Shown: positions 24,384 through 33,406, counted from the first letter of the stretch. The stretch is DNA of 41,965 nucleotides from a virus (IMGVR_UViG_3300047444_001061:1-41965); one strand, 5' to 3'. Numbers and translations are program-made. The notes: a model not told the origin generated them from the sequence alone.

Positions 24384-25048
24384 TGGTACTAAGCTTAATT
24401 TACGGCAGAAAATATCCCCAATCTAGCATCGGGGGCTCAAGTTCTACAGTGGGTACCGTAACTTTTGATACCATGCTGACAGAAGAGCACCGTTTCACTT
24501 CTCGCATTACTTCTTACCCAGTGGAACGCGGCACAATAATTTCTGACCATATTTTAAATTTGCCCAATACAATTGTACTCTCAGGTTATGTTACAGACAC
24601 ACCTCTTACTCTTTTTGCACCTTTCAATCGTTCGATCGATGCTTTTAACCGACTTATACAAATGCATGAACAGAGAGAAGTAATCGAAGTTGTCACTGGA
24701 TTGCGTGTTTATCAAAACATGGCCATCGTATCAATGGATGTACCACGCAATATGAAAACAGGGCAAACCCTTACATTTAATATTGAGCTGCAACAGATAA
24801 ATTTTTCAGACGTTATCAACTTACCTTTATCTCAAGGTAACATTTTTGCAGGATCGCAAACAGTAAGATCAAACGAGATTATTTCTTCTAATTCAAACAT
24901 ACCTATCTTACAAAATGACCCTCAAAATAGCCTCAAGGACCAAGCTTCAACTCAAGTAAACACGGGGATTCAATCCACGGATGCAATCCCAACATCAATT
25001 TTATCTGTCATCCAATCTATGCAAACCGCAATTTTAGGAAGTTTATAA
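24383..25048 (+). CDS. Dit-like baseplate protein
   Basis: A 221-residue protein. HRFTSRITSYPVERGTIISDHILNLPNTIVLSGYVTD and VVTGLRVYQNMAIVSMDVPRNMKTGQTLTFNIELQQI match the Dit-like N-terminal domain of myophage baseplates. The C-terminal ~70 residues are Ser/Asn/Gln-rich and flexible. It links tail tube and baseplate hub. It overlaps the tape-measure stop (TAATG). Confidence 0.75.
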   Translation: MVLSLIYGRKYPQSSIGGSSSTVGTVTFDTMLTEEHRFTSRITSYPVERGTIISDHILNLPNTIVLSGYVTDTPLTLFAPFNRSIDAFNRLIQMHEQREVIEVVTGLRVYQNMAIVSMDVPRNMKTGQTLTFNIELQQINFSDVINLPLSQGNIFAGSQTVRSNEIISSNSNIPILQNDPQNSLKDQASTQVNTGIQSTDAIPTSILSVIQSMQTAILGSL

Positions 25049-25380
25049 TGCAAATTATTCCTTTCAAAACACCCGGATCTTGGATAATGCAGATATCGCT
25101 GACTGGACAAATATTTCTATTGCAATTTCACTGGAACGCACTAAACGCGTATTGGATCATGGACATTTTAGACGCCAATGGAAATGTCATCATTTATGGA
25201 ATAAAGGTAGTCCCGAATTTCGATCTTACAGCTCAATTTGTAATTGACAATCTGCCTGCTGGTGCTATTGTGTGCCAGAATATATTAGGTCAGTGGGGAG
25301 ATATAGAAAGATTTGACATGGGCGAAACTTGCGAATTAATCTACTACGAACCTGCGGAATTGGCGGTAATTCATGGTTAA
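25048..25380 (+). CDS. Baseplate plug protein (Pam3 gp18-like)
   Basis: A 110-residue all-beta protein. MQIIPFKTPGSWIMQISLTGQIFLLQFHWNALNAYWIMDILDANGNVI is the pattern of the baseplate plug of cyanophage Pam3 (gp18). It sits between the Dit-like and hub genes and overlaps both by one and eight bases. Inferred to close the hub channel. Confidence 0.72.
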   Translation: MQIIPFKTPGSWIMQISLTGQIFLLQFHWNALNAYWIMDILDANGNVIIYGIKVVPNFDLTAQFVIDNLPAGAIVCQNILGQWGDIERFDMGETCELIYYEPAELAVIHG

Positions 25381-26260
25381 ATTTCTTCGACAGGCAAAAG
25401 TCATCGTTAGTATCGTAGAGACACAAGGCCCTAATGCTTTTCAATCTTATAGGCAAAAATTTGAGATCAACGATTTAAGAATATCTTTTAATATCACTAA
25501 AAGTTTGGGATGGGCCACAAATAGGGGTGTACTAAAAGTCTGGAATTTGTCACAAGACCGAAGAAACGCCATAAATTTTTATGGCGATCAAATTGAAATT
25601 TGGGCAGGTTATGCAAAAGACGCGGGATTGCAAAAAATATACTCTGGTCAAACCTCAGCAGTGTATCACGCCTACGATCAGCCCGAAGTTGTTAGCACAT
25701 TCGAATGCGGAGACGGCGAACGCATCTTTAATAATATTATTGGATCTTTTTCATTCGCAGCGGGTACAACCGCCCAAACGATTCTTGAGACTATGGCAAA
25801 AAGTATTGGTCTTAGTATTGTTGAGTTTGCTGCTGCTGACAATTTAGTCTATCCATACGGGTTTAAAAATACTGGCCCTGTGCGAGAAGCAATTGTGAAA
25901 GTATGTGCAAAACTAAATCTTCAAGCAATCATTGAAAATGGGGATTTGTATATTTTACCAATCAAGGGGGTAGTTCCAGGGCTATTTTTTGAGGTAAACG
26001 AAAATACCGGCATGCAATCAATTCCCGAGCGTTTTGCTTATCGAAGACAGCTTGAATTTACGGCCGTACAAGCTCCGACAAGTGGATATAAGGTTAATTC
26101 TGTGCTATTACCCTCAGTTCGGCCAGGCTCACAAGTCAATCTATCATCTACTCATCTAGATATTTTGAATGAGCCCCACAGAGTAGAAACTGTCCGACAT
26201 TTTGGCGACACATGGGGGCCTGAGTGGGTATCTAATTTGGAGTTAACAGCGATAGCATGA
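25373..26260 (+). CDS. Baseplate hub protein (gpD/gp27-like)
   Basis: A 295-residue protein. RQKFEINDLRISFNITKSLGWATNRGVLKVWNLS, GYAKDAGLQKIYSGQTSAV, FECGDGERIFNN, QTILETMAKSIGL and a C-terminal PGSQVNLSS...RVETVRHFGDTWGPEWVSNLELTA follow the phage hub pattern of tandem beta-barrels. It forms the ring above the spike. It overlaps the spike gene by four bases (ATGA). Confidence 0.78.
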   Translation: MVKFLRQAKVIVSIVETQGPNAFQSYRQKFEINDLRISFNITKSLGWATNRGVLKVWNLSQDRRNAINFYGDQIEIWAGYAKDAGLQKIYSGQTSAVYHAYDQPEVVSTFECGDGERIFNNIIGSFSFAAGTTAQTILETMAKSIGLSIVEFAAADNLVYPYGFKNTGPVREAIVKVCAKLNLQAIIENGDLYILPIKGVVPGLFFEVNENTGMQSIPERFAYRRQLEFTAVQAPTSGYKVNSVLLPSVRPGSQVNLSSTHLDILNEPHRVETVRHFGDTWGPEWVSNLELTAIA

Positions 26261-26910
26261 CAACATCACCTGTAACCATGTCGGAAGCCATACGAAATGC
26301 CATACTTTATCAGCTTAATAACATTCATACGGCATTGCCAGGGCAAATTATATCTTATGACTACACTACTCAAAAAGCATCAATTCAACCTACGTTAAAT
26401 AAAGTATGGACAAATGTTTCACCAACAACAATGCCAGTTTTAGTTAATGTGCCAATAATTTTTCAAGAATCAGGCGGGGCTTCGCTTACTATGCCTATTA
26501 ATGTAGGTGATTCCTGCCTGATTCTCTTTATGGAAAGATCTATCGATGAATGGCTAACTCACGGCGGAATTGTCTCACCATCTGACCCTAGAAAATTCGA
26601 TCTTTCGGATGCTGTAGCTATAATGGGTTTACAACCTTTTAACGCTTCATTTCCTCCTCGTAGCAATAATACCGACATGATTTTAAACTATGCTGGATCA
26701 TCGATAACTATAACATCCACTGGAGCTATAAAAATAAATAGTTCTAGCACATTAGCACTGGGAAATTCTTCGATCGGCGTTGAATTAATCGCAAAATTAA
26801 TCACAGTGATGACAGCTTTATCCCTAGATAGTAATGTACAATCAGCAACACGAGCAGCCGCGTTATCCTTCGTCACTACAGTAACCCCATTAGATGGTAC
26901 TTTGCCATGA
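26257..26910 (+). CDS. Baseplate spike protein (Gp138/gpV-like)
   Basis: A 217-residue protein. The N-terminal ~130 residues (HTALPGQIISYDYTTQKASIQPTLNKVW, PVLVNVPIIFQESGGASLTMPINVGDSCLILFMERSIDEWLTHGG) match the Gp138 N-terminal OB domain. A beta-helix region (SITITSTGAIKINSSSTLALGNSS) follows, with no metal-binding HxH tip. It is the membrane-piercing spike at the tail end. Confidence 0.8.
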   Translation: MTTSPVTMSEAIRNAILYQLNNIHTALPGQIISYDYTTQKASIQPTLNKVWTNVSPTTMPVLVNVPIIFQESGGASLTMPINVGDSCLILFMERSIDEWLTHGGIVSPSDPRKFDLSDAVAIMGLQPFNASFPPRSNNTDMILNYAGSSITITSTGAIKINSSSTLALGNSSIGVELIAKLITVMTALSLDSNVQSATRAAALSFVTTVTPLDGTLP

Positions 26911-27266
26911 TTGATCTTGCTTTAGATCCACTCACAAACGATCTTTTGATCACTGATTTTGATTTGTCTTTTGTGGTTGATCTTGACCAGATCAACCAAA
27001 ACCTAAACATCAGACTTCGGTTTTTTTTAGGGGAATGGTTTTTAGACACAATGGCAGGCATTCCGTACTATCAATATTTCTTTATAAAGAATCCAAATCA
27101 AATCCAGATCGAAACATTTTTAAAAGACGAGATTTTTAATACGCCAGGAGTTACAAATATAACAGCTTTCACGAGTGCGTACGATGGCGCTTCACGAGCT
27201 TTTACGGTGACTTTTAGCGCAACTACAGAATCGGGAACAACCCTAATAGAGGTAAACTTGCCATGA
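26907..27266 (+). CDS. Baseplate wedge protein (gp25-like)
   Basis: A 119-residue protein with the gp25/DUF2634 pattern: LITDFDLSFVVDLDQINQNLNIRLRFFLGEWFLDTMAGIPYYQ, then FLKDEIFNTPGVTNITAF. Known family members nucleate sheath assembly on the baseplate. It overlaps spike and J genes by four bases each. Confidence 0.82.
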   Translation: MIDLALDPLTNDLLITDFDLSFVVDLDQINQNLNIRLRFFLGEWFLDTMAGIPYYQYFFIKNPNQIQIETFLKDEIFNTPGVTNITAFTSAYDGASRAFTVTFSATTESGTTLIEVNLP

Positions 27267-29242
27267 CATTTGGACTAACTCCCAATGGATTTAATCAAAA
27301 ACGCCTCGCTGATATAGTCACGGATCTAAATAATGCGTTCATTGCGCAATTTGGTGATATAAATACAACCCCACAATCTGTTTTCGGGCAAGTCATTGGA
27401 ATCATGGCTAAAATGTATGCCGATATATGGGAAGATTTAACTGATGTTTATTTTTCTCAATATCCAAATTCGGCTGCTGGCCCATCTCTAGACAATGTGG
27501 TTCAGCTAAACGGTCTTGTCAGAATGGCACAATCTCAAACCGAAGTTTTTGCTTCTTGTGTCGGTAATGAAGGAACATTTATCCCTCCCAATTCACTAGC
27601 AAAAATTCCAAATTCAAACAGCGTTTTTTTTACTCCGAACGGTGGATTTATCACTCGAGCAAATGCCGATTTGATAAATGTTAGTGTTTTGGCTACAGCT
27701 GCCCAAGTCTATACCGTGCAGATGAATTCTGTATCTTTTATATATTCCCTGCCGATAGTTACTTTTACGGGCTCTTTTGTGACATCAAATTCTATTGTTG
27801 TAAACCTGAATGGTATAAATTTAGCTGCCGTCCCATTTAATACATCGTCTGCACAAACGTTGACAGATATTGCAACAAAGATAGCCACAGATCCGGCTGT
27901 TTTTTCTGCAACTGCTGCCGGAAGTGCAATAAGTATCGTGCCGAATCTTGGCTTTAGCGTAACGATCAATTTTATTTCGATCACAGGTGGAGCAAGTCAA
28001 CCGACTTATGCCATCACATTTGCAGTGCCTGCTACTTTAGATACAATCAGTTCCTATCTTGTGGCTGTTCTAAATGCCAATACTCCTACCTGGACTGCTA
28101 CAGATTCCACAGGCACATTTTCAATAATGACAAATTCCGAAGAATCGCCTTTTAGTATAAATGTAGGGTCGAATTTAAGTATTACTTTCGTGTCATCTCC
28201 TATCACATTTTTATCTCAAGAATACGGACCAGTTGCTTGCCCTGTAAATTCTTTGACCTTGATTCAAACGCCTGTGGGAGGATGGGAAAGTATTACAAAC
28301 GTCGCAGCAGGTTTGCCAGGACAATTTACAGAAACTGACGCGCAACTTCGTTTGAGAAGACAAAATTCAATTAAGCTTCTTGGTTTAGGGACTGTAGATG
28401 CTATAGAGGCGCATTTATCTAATATTTCTGGTGTAGATTCTGCCATCGTTTACGAAAATATTTCACTCACTGAAACTGATCTTGTTATCACTTTTAGCGA
28501 TGTGATTTCATCAGGTCAAACAATTAACGTATCTTATAACGGAGGCGCAGGTTCATTTACTGTGGCTTTTATAACTGACCAAAATACAACTATGGCAGCT
28601 TTGCAAACAGCTTTTCAGGCGTTAGTTTTTGTATCTTCTACAGCCTTGAGCGGGGTAAATAATACTACCATAACAGTCTCAATGAACGTATTGCAACAGC
28701 TCACAATTATTACTGGGGATGTCACAGTTACTGGCTCAGGAACACTCCCAACTGCTATTGTAGACGGTGGACAGCCTTCAAAATCTATTCAGTGCGTAGT
28801 TGATGGTGGATTACAACAGGATATCGGGAATGAAATTTGGTTATCAAAACCAGCTGGAATTGAAACATTTGGAAATACCCAAATTACCGTTATCGATAGT
28901 CAAGGCAATGATCAATTCATCAATTTTCAGAGACCGACAGAAATATTTATCTGGGTGAAAGCGGTGCTCACACTATACCCAGAGGAAACTTTCCCTGCAA
29001 ACGGCAACGTAGATGTCGCTAATGCGATTTTAAACTATGGGCAAAGTTTGGGCATAGGTTTTGATGTTTTATGGCAGAGAGTGCTATCACAGATTTTCAC
29101 TGTTCCAGGGATAGCAAGCGCAGTTTTAACCATTGCAGCTACTCCAAGTATAAATACAGCGCCAATTTTCTCAGCTGCGGATATTTCTATAAGTGCAAGT
29201 CAGATAGGAAATTTTAATATTCAACGTATTACGGTGGCTTGA
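27263..29242 (+). CDS. Baseplate J-like protein with two inserted beta domains
   Basis: A 659-residue protein. The core is baseplate J: LTPNGFNQKRLADIVTDLNNAFIAQFGD, GPSLDNVVQLNGLVR, GLPGQFTETDAQLRLRR, SDISGV-type segment ISGVDSAIVYEN and KPAGIETFGN. Two extra beta domains interrupt it: residues about 165-255 (VNLNGINLAAVPFNTSSAQT, GGASQPTYAITF) and about 405-500 (DLVITFSDVISSGQTINVSYNGGAG...). The protein builds the wedge ring that triggers contraction. Confidence 0.85.
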   Translation: MTFGLTPNGFNQKRLADIVTDLNNAFIAQFGDINTTPQSVFGQVIGIMAKMYADIWEDLTDVYFSQYPNSAAGPSLDNVVQLNGLVRMAQSQTEVFASCVGNEGTFIPPNSLAKIPNSNSVFFTPNGGFITRANADLINVSVLATAAQVYTVQMNSVSFIYSLPIVTFTGSFVTSNSIVVNLNGINLAAVPFNTSSAQTLTDIATKIATDPAVFSATAAGSAISIVPNLGFSVTINFISITGGASQPTYAITFAVPATLDTISSYLVAVLNANTPTWTATDSTGTFSIMTNSEESPFSINVGSNLSITFVSSPITFLSQEYGPVACPVNSLTLIQTPVGGWESITNVAAGLPGQFTETDAQLRLRRQNSIKLLGLGTVDAIEAHLSNISGVDSAIVYENISLTETDLVITFSDVISSGQTINVSYNGGAGSFTVAFITDQNTTMAALQTAFQALVFVSSTALSGVNNTTITVSMNVLQQLTIITGDVTVTGSGTLPTAIVDGGQPSKSIQCVVDGGLQQDIGNEIWLSKPAGIETFGNTQITVIDSQGNDQFINFQRPTEIFIWVKAVLTLYPEETFPANGNVDVANAILNYGQSLGIGFDVLWQRVLSQIFTVPGIASAVLTIAATPSINTAPIFSAADISISASQIGNFNIQRITVA

Positions 29243-29988
29243 TGTTTGATTTATCAAATTTGTACGAAAGAGGAGTTGTACTTTTAGCTTCGCAATTTGC
29301 CGGCATTCCGTCTGCTACTACAAAAACAAATTTGCAAAAGATGCTGTATGCTTTGATTACATCCGGCCAAGACATCCAAACGCAAAATGTCCAACTCAAT
29401 ACTAATAGGTGGCTTGAGACAGCAGCAGGAAAGCAACTAGACGAACTTGGGACAATCTTAGGGCTTGCTAGAATCACAGATCAATCTGATACAGATTATA
29501 GAGAAGCTCTTACGTTTCAAATCTATCTAAACAATTCGTCAGGTACACCAGAGCAAGTTATTGCAGCAACAAAGTTTTTCACTAAAGCGCAAAAGATTTG
29601 GTATTTTGAAGACATTCCTGCTGCTTATCAAATCATTACAGATGGTTTAACATTCCCCACAAATCCTTCTGATCTTGTTTCAGGAATTCAAAGCTTGAGT
29701 CCCGCGGGCGTGCGATTTGTTGGATTAACAGCAACATATAATTTAGTCCCTTTTGTCTTTGCTGATGATGATGTGACAGCTCCTTTTTATGTAGTGCCTG
29801 ATCCAGCAAATCTATCTAGTGCAGCTCAACTTGAGATAAATACAACCAACCCCTTATATGCAGAAGTTGCTTTGACAGCATTATACGGTGGTCATTTTGC
29901 AGAATATGGATCTCCTATAGACACCACTGGTGCCGGACAACTTACAGAACAACTAACAATAAACGGAAATATTCCACCCCCATATTAG
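29242..29988 (+). CDS. Baseplate protein (DUF2612 family)
   Basis: A 248-residue protein. LASQFAGIPSATTKTNLQKMLYALITSGQDIQTQNVQL, LETAAGKQLDELGTILGLAR, DTDYREALTFQIYLNNSSGTPEQVI are DUF2612 marks, a family that follows baseplate J and plays the part of gpI-like wedge proteins. The ATG at 29242 overlaps the J stop (TGATG). Confidence 0.8.
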   Translation: MFDLSNLYERGVVLLASQFAGIPSATTKTNLQKMLYALITSGQDIQTQNVQLNTNRWLETAAGKQLDELGTILGLARITDQSDTDYREALTFQIYLNNSSGTPEQVIAATKFFTKAQKIWYFEDIPAAYQIITDGLTFPTNPSDLVSGIQSLSPAGVRFVGLTATYNLVPFVFADDDVTAPFYVVPDPANLSSAAQLEINTTNPLYAEVALTALYGGHFAEYGSPIDTTGAGQLTEQLTINGNIPPPY

Positions 29989-29996
29989 AGGTAAAA

Positions 29997-30524
29997 ATGT
30001 CACTATTAACGCCACCGAGCGAATTTCCAGTTTGGGCAATAAATGACCAGGTTGACCCTGTTTCAAATCAAAATAATGTAGTCGCTCCTCCGACTGAAAA
30101 ACAGCTCTTCGGATGGGCTAGAAGCGATTTCCCTCCTCGAAACTGGTTTAATTGGCTTGGAAGATTGACTAATAATTGGCTGCAATATCTTTCACAAAAT
30201 GATCCAAAATGCCAAACAATTTGCAGAACCAATCTAAGTTATGGGACTGCTTATACCATTGCTGATACACAGACACAGGGAAGACTTTTGCTTTTATATA
30301 TTCAAGATACAAGTTTTCCAACTGGTGGGAATGCTGGAGATAGATTTAGTGGTATGTGTGTACCATGGAGCCCTTCATCTTCTGATAGAACGGTTTATGC
30401 AATGGGAGCGTCTTCAAATATAACAGTTTCCCAAATTAGTAATGCGACAGGCCAAATCACTGTTTCAACTGGTGGAACTGGCACCTCATTTACATTAGTC
30501 GTTCAACAATTTATTCCGAGTTAA
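29997..30524 (+). CDS. Tail fibre N-terminal-like protein
   Basis: A 175-residue protein. The N-terminal part has FPVWAINDQVDP...PPTEKQLFGWARSDFPPRNWFNWLGRLTNNWLQYL, the motif by which many phage fibres begin at the baseplate. A Gly/Ser/Thr beta domain (GNAGDRFSGMCVPWSPSSSDRTVYAMG) follows. Probably a short adaptor fibre. A GAGGTAAAA Shine-Dalgarno precedes the ATG. Confidence 0.72.
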   Translation: MSLLTPPSEFPVWAINDQVDPVSNQNNVVAPPTEKQLFGWARSDFPPRNWFNWLGRLTNNWLQYLSQNDPKCQTICRTNLSYGTAYTIADTQTQGRLLLLYIQDTSFPTGGNAGDRFSGMCVPWSPSSSDRTVYAMGASSNITVSQISNATGQITVSTGGTGTSFTLVVQQFIPS

Positions 30525-30527
30525 AAA

Positions 30528-31163
30528 ATGGCATCACCTGTACAAATCCCAGATTTACCTTCGGCAACTATAGCAAATAACGCTGATACAACTATCTTGC
30601 GTCAAGGCTTGACAGATTATCAATGCACGATGGCTTTGATTCGAAATATCAATGTCCAAGCGTTGAATAATTTACCATCAACGGCACAGTCTTCAGATTA
30701 TTTTCTGATCTCTCGAATCATTTCATCGGTACCTACAAATTTCAAAATTCCTTTTTCGTCTGTAAGTCTGCCTATAAATACCCAGCAATGGTTTTATATG
30801 ACCAGTGCACAAATTACTTCTACGCTCGCGGGTTGGGCTTTAGTTCCAAATACCGGAGATAGCTTGCTTGCTTGTGCAGGTGGTACAACTTATGCAACAG
30901 CACAAACAGGCGCAGGAACATGGACACAGCCAAGTTTTACTTTAACTTTGGGTCAAATGCCGGCTCATGGCCATACCATGGCAACAAAAAGGGCAGGAGT
31001 CCCAGGAAGTTCAAATAGCTTTGTTTTAGCTGCAAGTGCTGCAACGGGTTCAAGCGCTGACGATTATACAACAGATAGTGTAGGATCAAGTACACCTGTA
31101 CAACCTGTAAATACTTGGCGTCCACTTGCACAAATTGGTAACATTTGCAAAAAAATAGTATAG
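30528..31163 (+). CDS. Tail fibre / collar-type receptor-binding protein
   Basis: A 211-residue protein. A shaft-like first half is followed by a C-terminal phage collar-type motif LGQMPAHGHTMATKRAG...VNTWRPLAQIGNICKKIV, as in tail-collar and fibre tips (the MPAHxHT motif). Residues GDSLLACAGGTTYATAQTGAGTW lie before it. It is the probable receptor-binding tip of the baseplate fibre. Confidence 0.75.
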   Translation: MASPVQIPDLPSATIANNADTTILRQGLTDYQCTMALIRNINVQALNNLPSTAQSSDYFLISRIISSVPTNFKIPFSSVSLPINTQQWFYMTSAQITSTLAGWALVPNTGDSLLACAGGTTYATAQTGAGTWTQPSFTLTLGQMPAHGHTMATKRAGVPGSSNSFVLAASAATGSSADDYTTDSVGSSTPVQPVNTWRPLAQIGNICKKIV

Positions 31164-31169
31164 AGGAAT

Positions 31170-31547
31170 ATGGAAAATACTTGCTGCGAAAATAACTGTC
31201 CTTACGTAAAAAATGGCATGTGCAAAGACGTAAAAGATTGTCCGCATTATCTTGAGAGTTGGTGGATTGAAGAAGGAAAAGAGAAACCAAAATTGCTTCG
31301 TGACTGTACTACAAAGCGTCTTTTACTTCAGCAGCAACACATGCAACTGAGATTAGAACAAATGCAAGCTTCTCTTGATACGGCTCGCACCGAATATCTC
31401 TTACTTGCAGTTCAGCTAAAAAACATGCTGGATATGACAAAAAGCATTTTAATTGAACATTCAAAAATCTTAAAAATAGAGAAAAAAAATGACGAAATTA
31501 ATTTTTCTAGCTGTATTGATGCTAGCGACATCGTGCACACACTTTGA
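31170..31547 (+). CDS. Cys-rich coiled-coil protein
   Basis: A 125-residue protein. Residues 5-24 hold five Cys (CCENNCPYVKNGMCKDVKDC) and a His, a likely metal site. Residues about 45-105 are a coiled coil (KRLLLQQQHMQLRLEQMQASLDTARTEYLLLAVQLKNML). No membrane segment. Its 3' end overlaps the following lipoprotein gene by 59 bases in another frame. Function unknown. Confidence 0.55.
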   Translation: MENTCCENNCPYVKNGMCKDVKDCPHYLESWWIEEGKEKPKLLRDCTTKRLLLQQQHMQLRLEQMQASLDTARTEYLLLAVQLKNMLDMTKSILIEHSKILKIEKKNDEINFSSCIDASDIVHTL

Positions 31548-31713
31548 TGAAGGACTTGCAAAAGATATCGATGATCTTGTCACAGATGAAGTTGTTTGTG
31601 TCAAAGTTGATAAAGCTGCGATGCAAAAAGACACGGACGTTGAGATCTCAGTAAAGATCACTAACAAAGAACCTCCGACAACTCCCGTTATAAATATACA
31701 TCCTCCTTCTTGA
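31489..31713 (+). CDS. Putative lipoprotein
   Basis: A 74-residue protein with a classical lipoprotein signal: MTKLIFLAVLMLATSC, lipobox ATSC at residues 13-16. The mature part is acidic, then Pro-rich at the end (TPVINIHPPS). Last gene of the late operon, a place where lysis genes occur. It could be an outer spanin, but the preceding gene has no membrane anchor, so this is not claimed. Confidence 0.6.
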   Translation: MTKLIFLAVLMLATSCTHFDEGLAKDIDDLVTDEVVCVKVDKAAMQKDTDVEISVKITNKEPPTTPVINIHPPS

Positions 31714-31740
31714 CTCTTATTTAGTCATGCACTATGCTAT

Positions 31741-31789
31741 AAAAAGCGATACGTAACAAGCTCCTTTTCTTTGTAAAGTATCACTTTTT
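31741..31789. terminator. Large hairpin between convergent operons
   Basis: Bases 31741-31752 pair with 31778-31789 over 12 positions with one mismatch. The outer end is A5/T5, so it has a T-run on both strands and can act as a bidirectional terminator between the late rightward and early leftward operons. Confidence 0.55.
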
Positions 31790-31801
31790 ATTTAGTAGTT
31801 G

Positions 31802-31834
31802 GAGAGGGTGTTATACGGCACTCTCTCTTTTTTC
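31802..31834 (+). terminator. Rho-independent terminator of the late operon
   Basis: Bases 31802-31810 pair with 31819-31827 (9 bp, one G-T) around an 8-base loop, followed by TTTTTT. It overlaps the last codons of the oppositely oriented recT gene. Confidence 0.75.
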
Positions 31835-32668
31835 TTTTTCCCATTTACTAAAACAGTTCTGGAAATTCTCAGGGTTTGACATTGCAAAATTGATTGCTTT
31901 TGTCAGAGATATATTTGACGAAATAGCAACTTGCTGCAAAAATTCATCTTCAAGAGTTCCTTCAGTTATATTATATTGCACGCAAAACTCATCAAATCCT
32001 AGATACTTTTCATCAATTTTGCTCTCAATTTCGAGGGTTGAAACTTCAATTTTTGCTTCTTCGAACTTCTCTTTTACTTCTTCGATCGGTTCAACAGTGA
32101 TGTCATCGTCTCCTGGGATTTCACCAAAAACGTATGCGTTCATGATGATGTCTGGCATAAACTTGCGGGCACCACCAGACAAACAACGAGCGTACAGCAT
32201 ATCTTTAGGGTGTTTTATCCAATTGTCTTTTACTTTTTGTGATTGGCCTGTTTTGGCATTGATACCGCCAAAGTATCCTGCGGTCTTTGCATCTTCAATT
32301 GTATAAGTATACTCGTCGGATTTATTTTTTCTGTCACATCGTGTAAATCTTATTTTACACTTAGTCTCGTCATGTTCGATAATGTCGGCGTAGTTGCCTG
32401 AAGAAATAATTAACATGCCCATCGTTTGAGCTGCCATCGTTACTTTTCCCTCGATGTTATGCAACCCACCGTTCAGGGCACACATAAACGGCATGTTTAG
32501 TTCTTTAGCTGTGAGAAAAATCGAAAGCACTCCTCCTACTCCTAATCTTGCATAAAATGGGGAGGAGGCCAGGCACTTACAAAAATCAACGATATCTGTA
32601 AGATCTTTGCCGTGTGGCATTGAAAAACAAGTACGATTTTGGGTGTTTGATTTGACTAAATTTGACAT
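31811..32668 (-). CDS. recT: RecT-family single-strand annealing protein
   Basis: A 285-residue recombinase. The core reads SPFYARLGVGGVLSIFLTAKELNMPFMCALNGGLHNIEGKVTMAAQTMGMLI, then KHPKDMLYARCLSGGARKFMPDIIMNAYVFGE, the signature of the RecT annealing superfamily. The C-terminal third is acidic and variable. It anneals complementary ssDNA and works with the exonuclease encoded at 36095-36658 in the same direction. Strong GGAG Shine-Dalgarno. Last gene of the leftward early operon. Confidence 0.85.
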   Translation of the reverse strand: MSNLVKSNTQNRTCFSMPHGKDLTDIVDFCKCLASSPFYARLGVGGVLSIFLTAKELNMPFMCALNGGLHNIEGKVTMAAQTMGMLIISSGNYADIIEHDETKCKIRFTRCDRKNKSDEYTYTIEDAKTAGYFGGINAKTGQSQKVKDNWIKHPKDMLYARCLSGGARKFMPDIIMNAYVFGEIPGDDDITVEPIEEVKEKFEEAKIEVSTLEIESKIDEKYLGFDEFCVQYNITEGTLEDEFLQQVAISSNISLTKAINFAMSNPENFQNCFSKWEKEKRESAV

Positions 32669-32689
32669 AAAAAGCTCCTTTAAAAAATT

Positions 32690-32833
32690 CTAATCTTTTT
32701 TTAGTAAATAATAAATTAACACAAGCAAGCCTAGAGGCGGGCACACATAAACAAGTACTAGCATTAAAATAAACGCCAAAATTGTTGCGAACATGTCACC
32801 TAAGACTGAGGCTATTGTACTAAATTTGCCCAT
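32690..32833 (-). CDS. Small membrane protein (47 aa)
   Basis: A 47-codon frame with almost entirely hydrophobic residues 8-43 (two helices around a CPP kink: FATILAFILMLVLVYVCPP, LGLLVLIYYLL), Lys-rich end. It starts 5 bases after the preceding stop and lies just before recT. Probably an inner-membrane phage protein. Function unknown. Confidence 0.5.
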   Translation of the reverse strand: MGKFSTIASVLGDMFATILAFILMLVLVYVCPPLGLLVLIYYLLKKD

Positions 32834-32838
32834 AAAAT

Positions 32839-33180
32839 TCAACCTTTTTTTGTTGTTAAGTTGCTTAATTCCACAACTTTAAGTTCTAGTTTTTCGATGC
32901 TTTTTTCAAGAAGATAAATATAATTATATATTGCATCCGCTTTTGTATCTAATTTCATGCTTATCTCTAAAATTAAATCTTCATTTTTATTAACTTGTCT
33001 CTCCATTCTTTTTTCTAACTCGTCGATAGCAACGAAAGTAGAATTTGCTTCTTTAACGAAATCTCTTCTTGATATTGTCTGGCTCAAAATCTCTTCTTTA
33101 TTTTCTTTCGCCCACTGTAAATAATCGTTAAACTCTTCTGTTTCTTGTAAGCGATATGGTTTCTGTCTTTGCCAATCCAT
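32839..33180 (-). CDS. Coiled-coil hypothetical protein
   Basis: A 113-residue, charged, mostly helical protein (residues about 50-105 coiled coil: FVAIDELEKRMERQVNKNEDLILEISMKLD...LEKSIEKLELKVVEL). No membrane segment. It starts at the base after the preceding stop. Member of the dense leftward early operon. Not recognised. Confidence 0.5.
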   Translation of the reverse strand: MDWQRQKPYRLQETEEFNDYLQWAKENKEEILSQTISRRDFVKEANSTFVAIDELEKRMERQVNKNEDLILEISMKLDTKADAIYNYIYLLEKSIEKLELKVVELSNLTTKKG

Positions 33181-33405
33181 TTATTTATATTCCTCAGTAT
33201 TTAAAGCACAGATTTCCAGTGTTTTAAGCCTGGATTCTAAAATACCTATCCTATAATTTTGCGCCTTTAGCAAGTTGATAAGTTCGCTATTTTTATTTTC
33301 ATAGTCTCTTTTTGTAACAAGTTGATGTACGAACGCTGCTTTTAAAGCAAATTCTTTACCATACATCTCTAATTTTCTTTCTCTAAGCCATTTAAACAAT
33401 CCCAT
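33181..33405 (-). CDS. Small basic helical protein
   Basis: A 74-residue protein starting MGLFKWLRERKLEMYGKEF from the ATG at 33405, one base after the preceding stop. An in-frame start at 33471 would add a Lys/Ile-rich stretch overlapping the upstream gene and is less likely. Helical, with an amphipathic N-terminus that could associate with membrane. Confidence 0.45.
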   Translation of the reverse strand: MGLFKWLRERKLEMYGKEFALKAAFVHQLVTKRDYENKNSELINLLKAQNYRIGILESRLKTLEICALNTEEYK

Positions 33406-33406
33406 T

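Noticed and set aside
31170-31713. Rz/Rz1-type spanin pair
   Set aside because: The upstream protein has no N-terminal membrane anchor and its coiled coil follows a Cys-rich soluble start; only the lipoprotein part fits.
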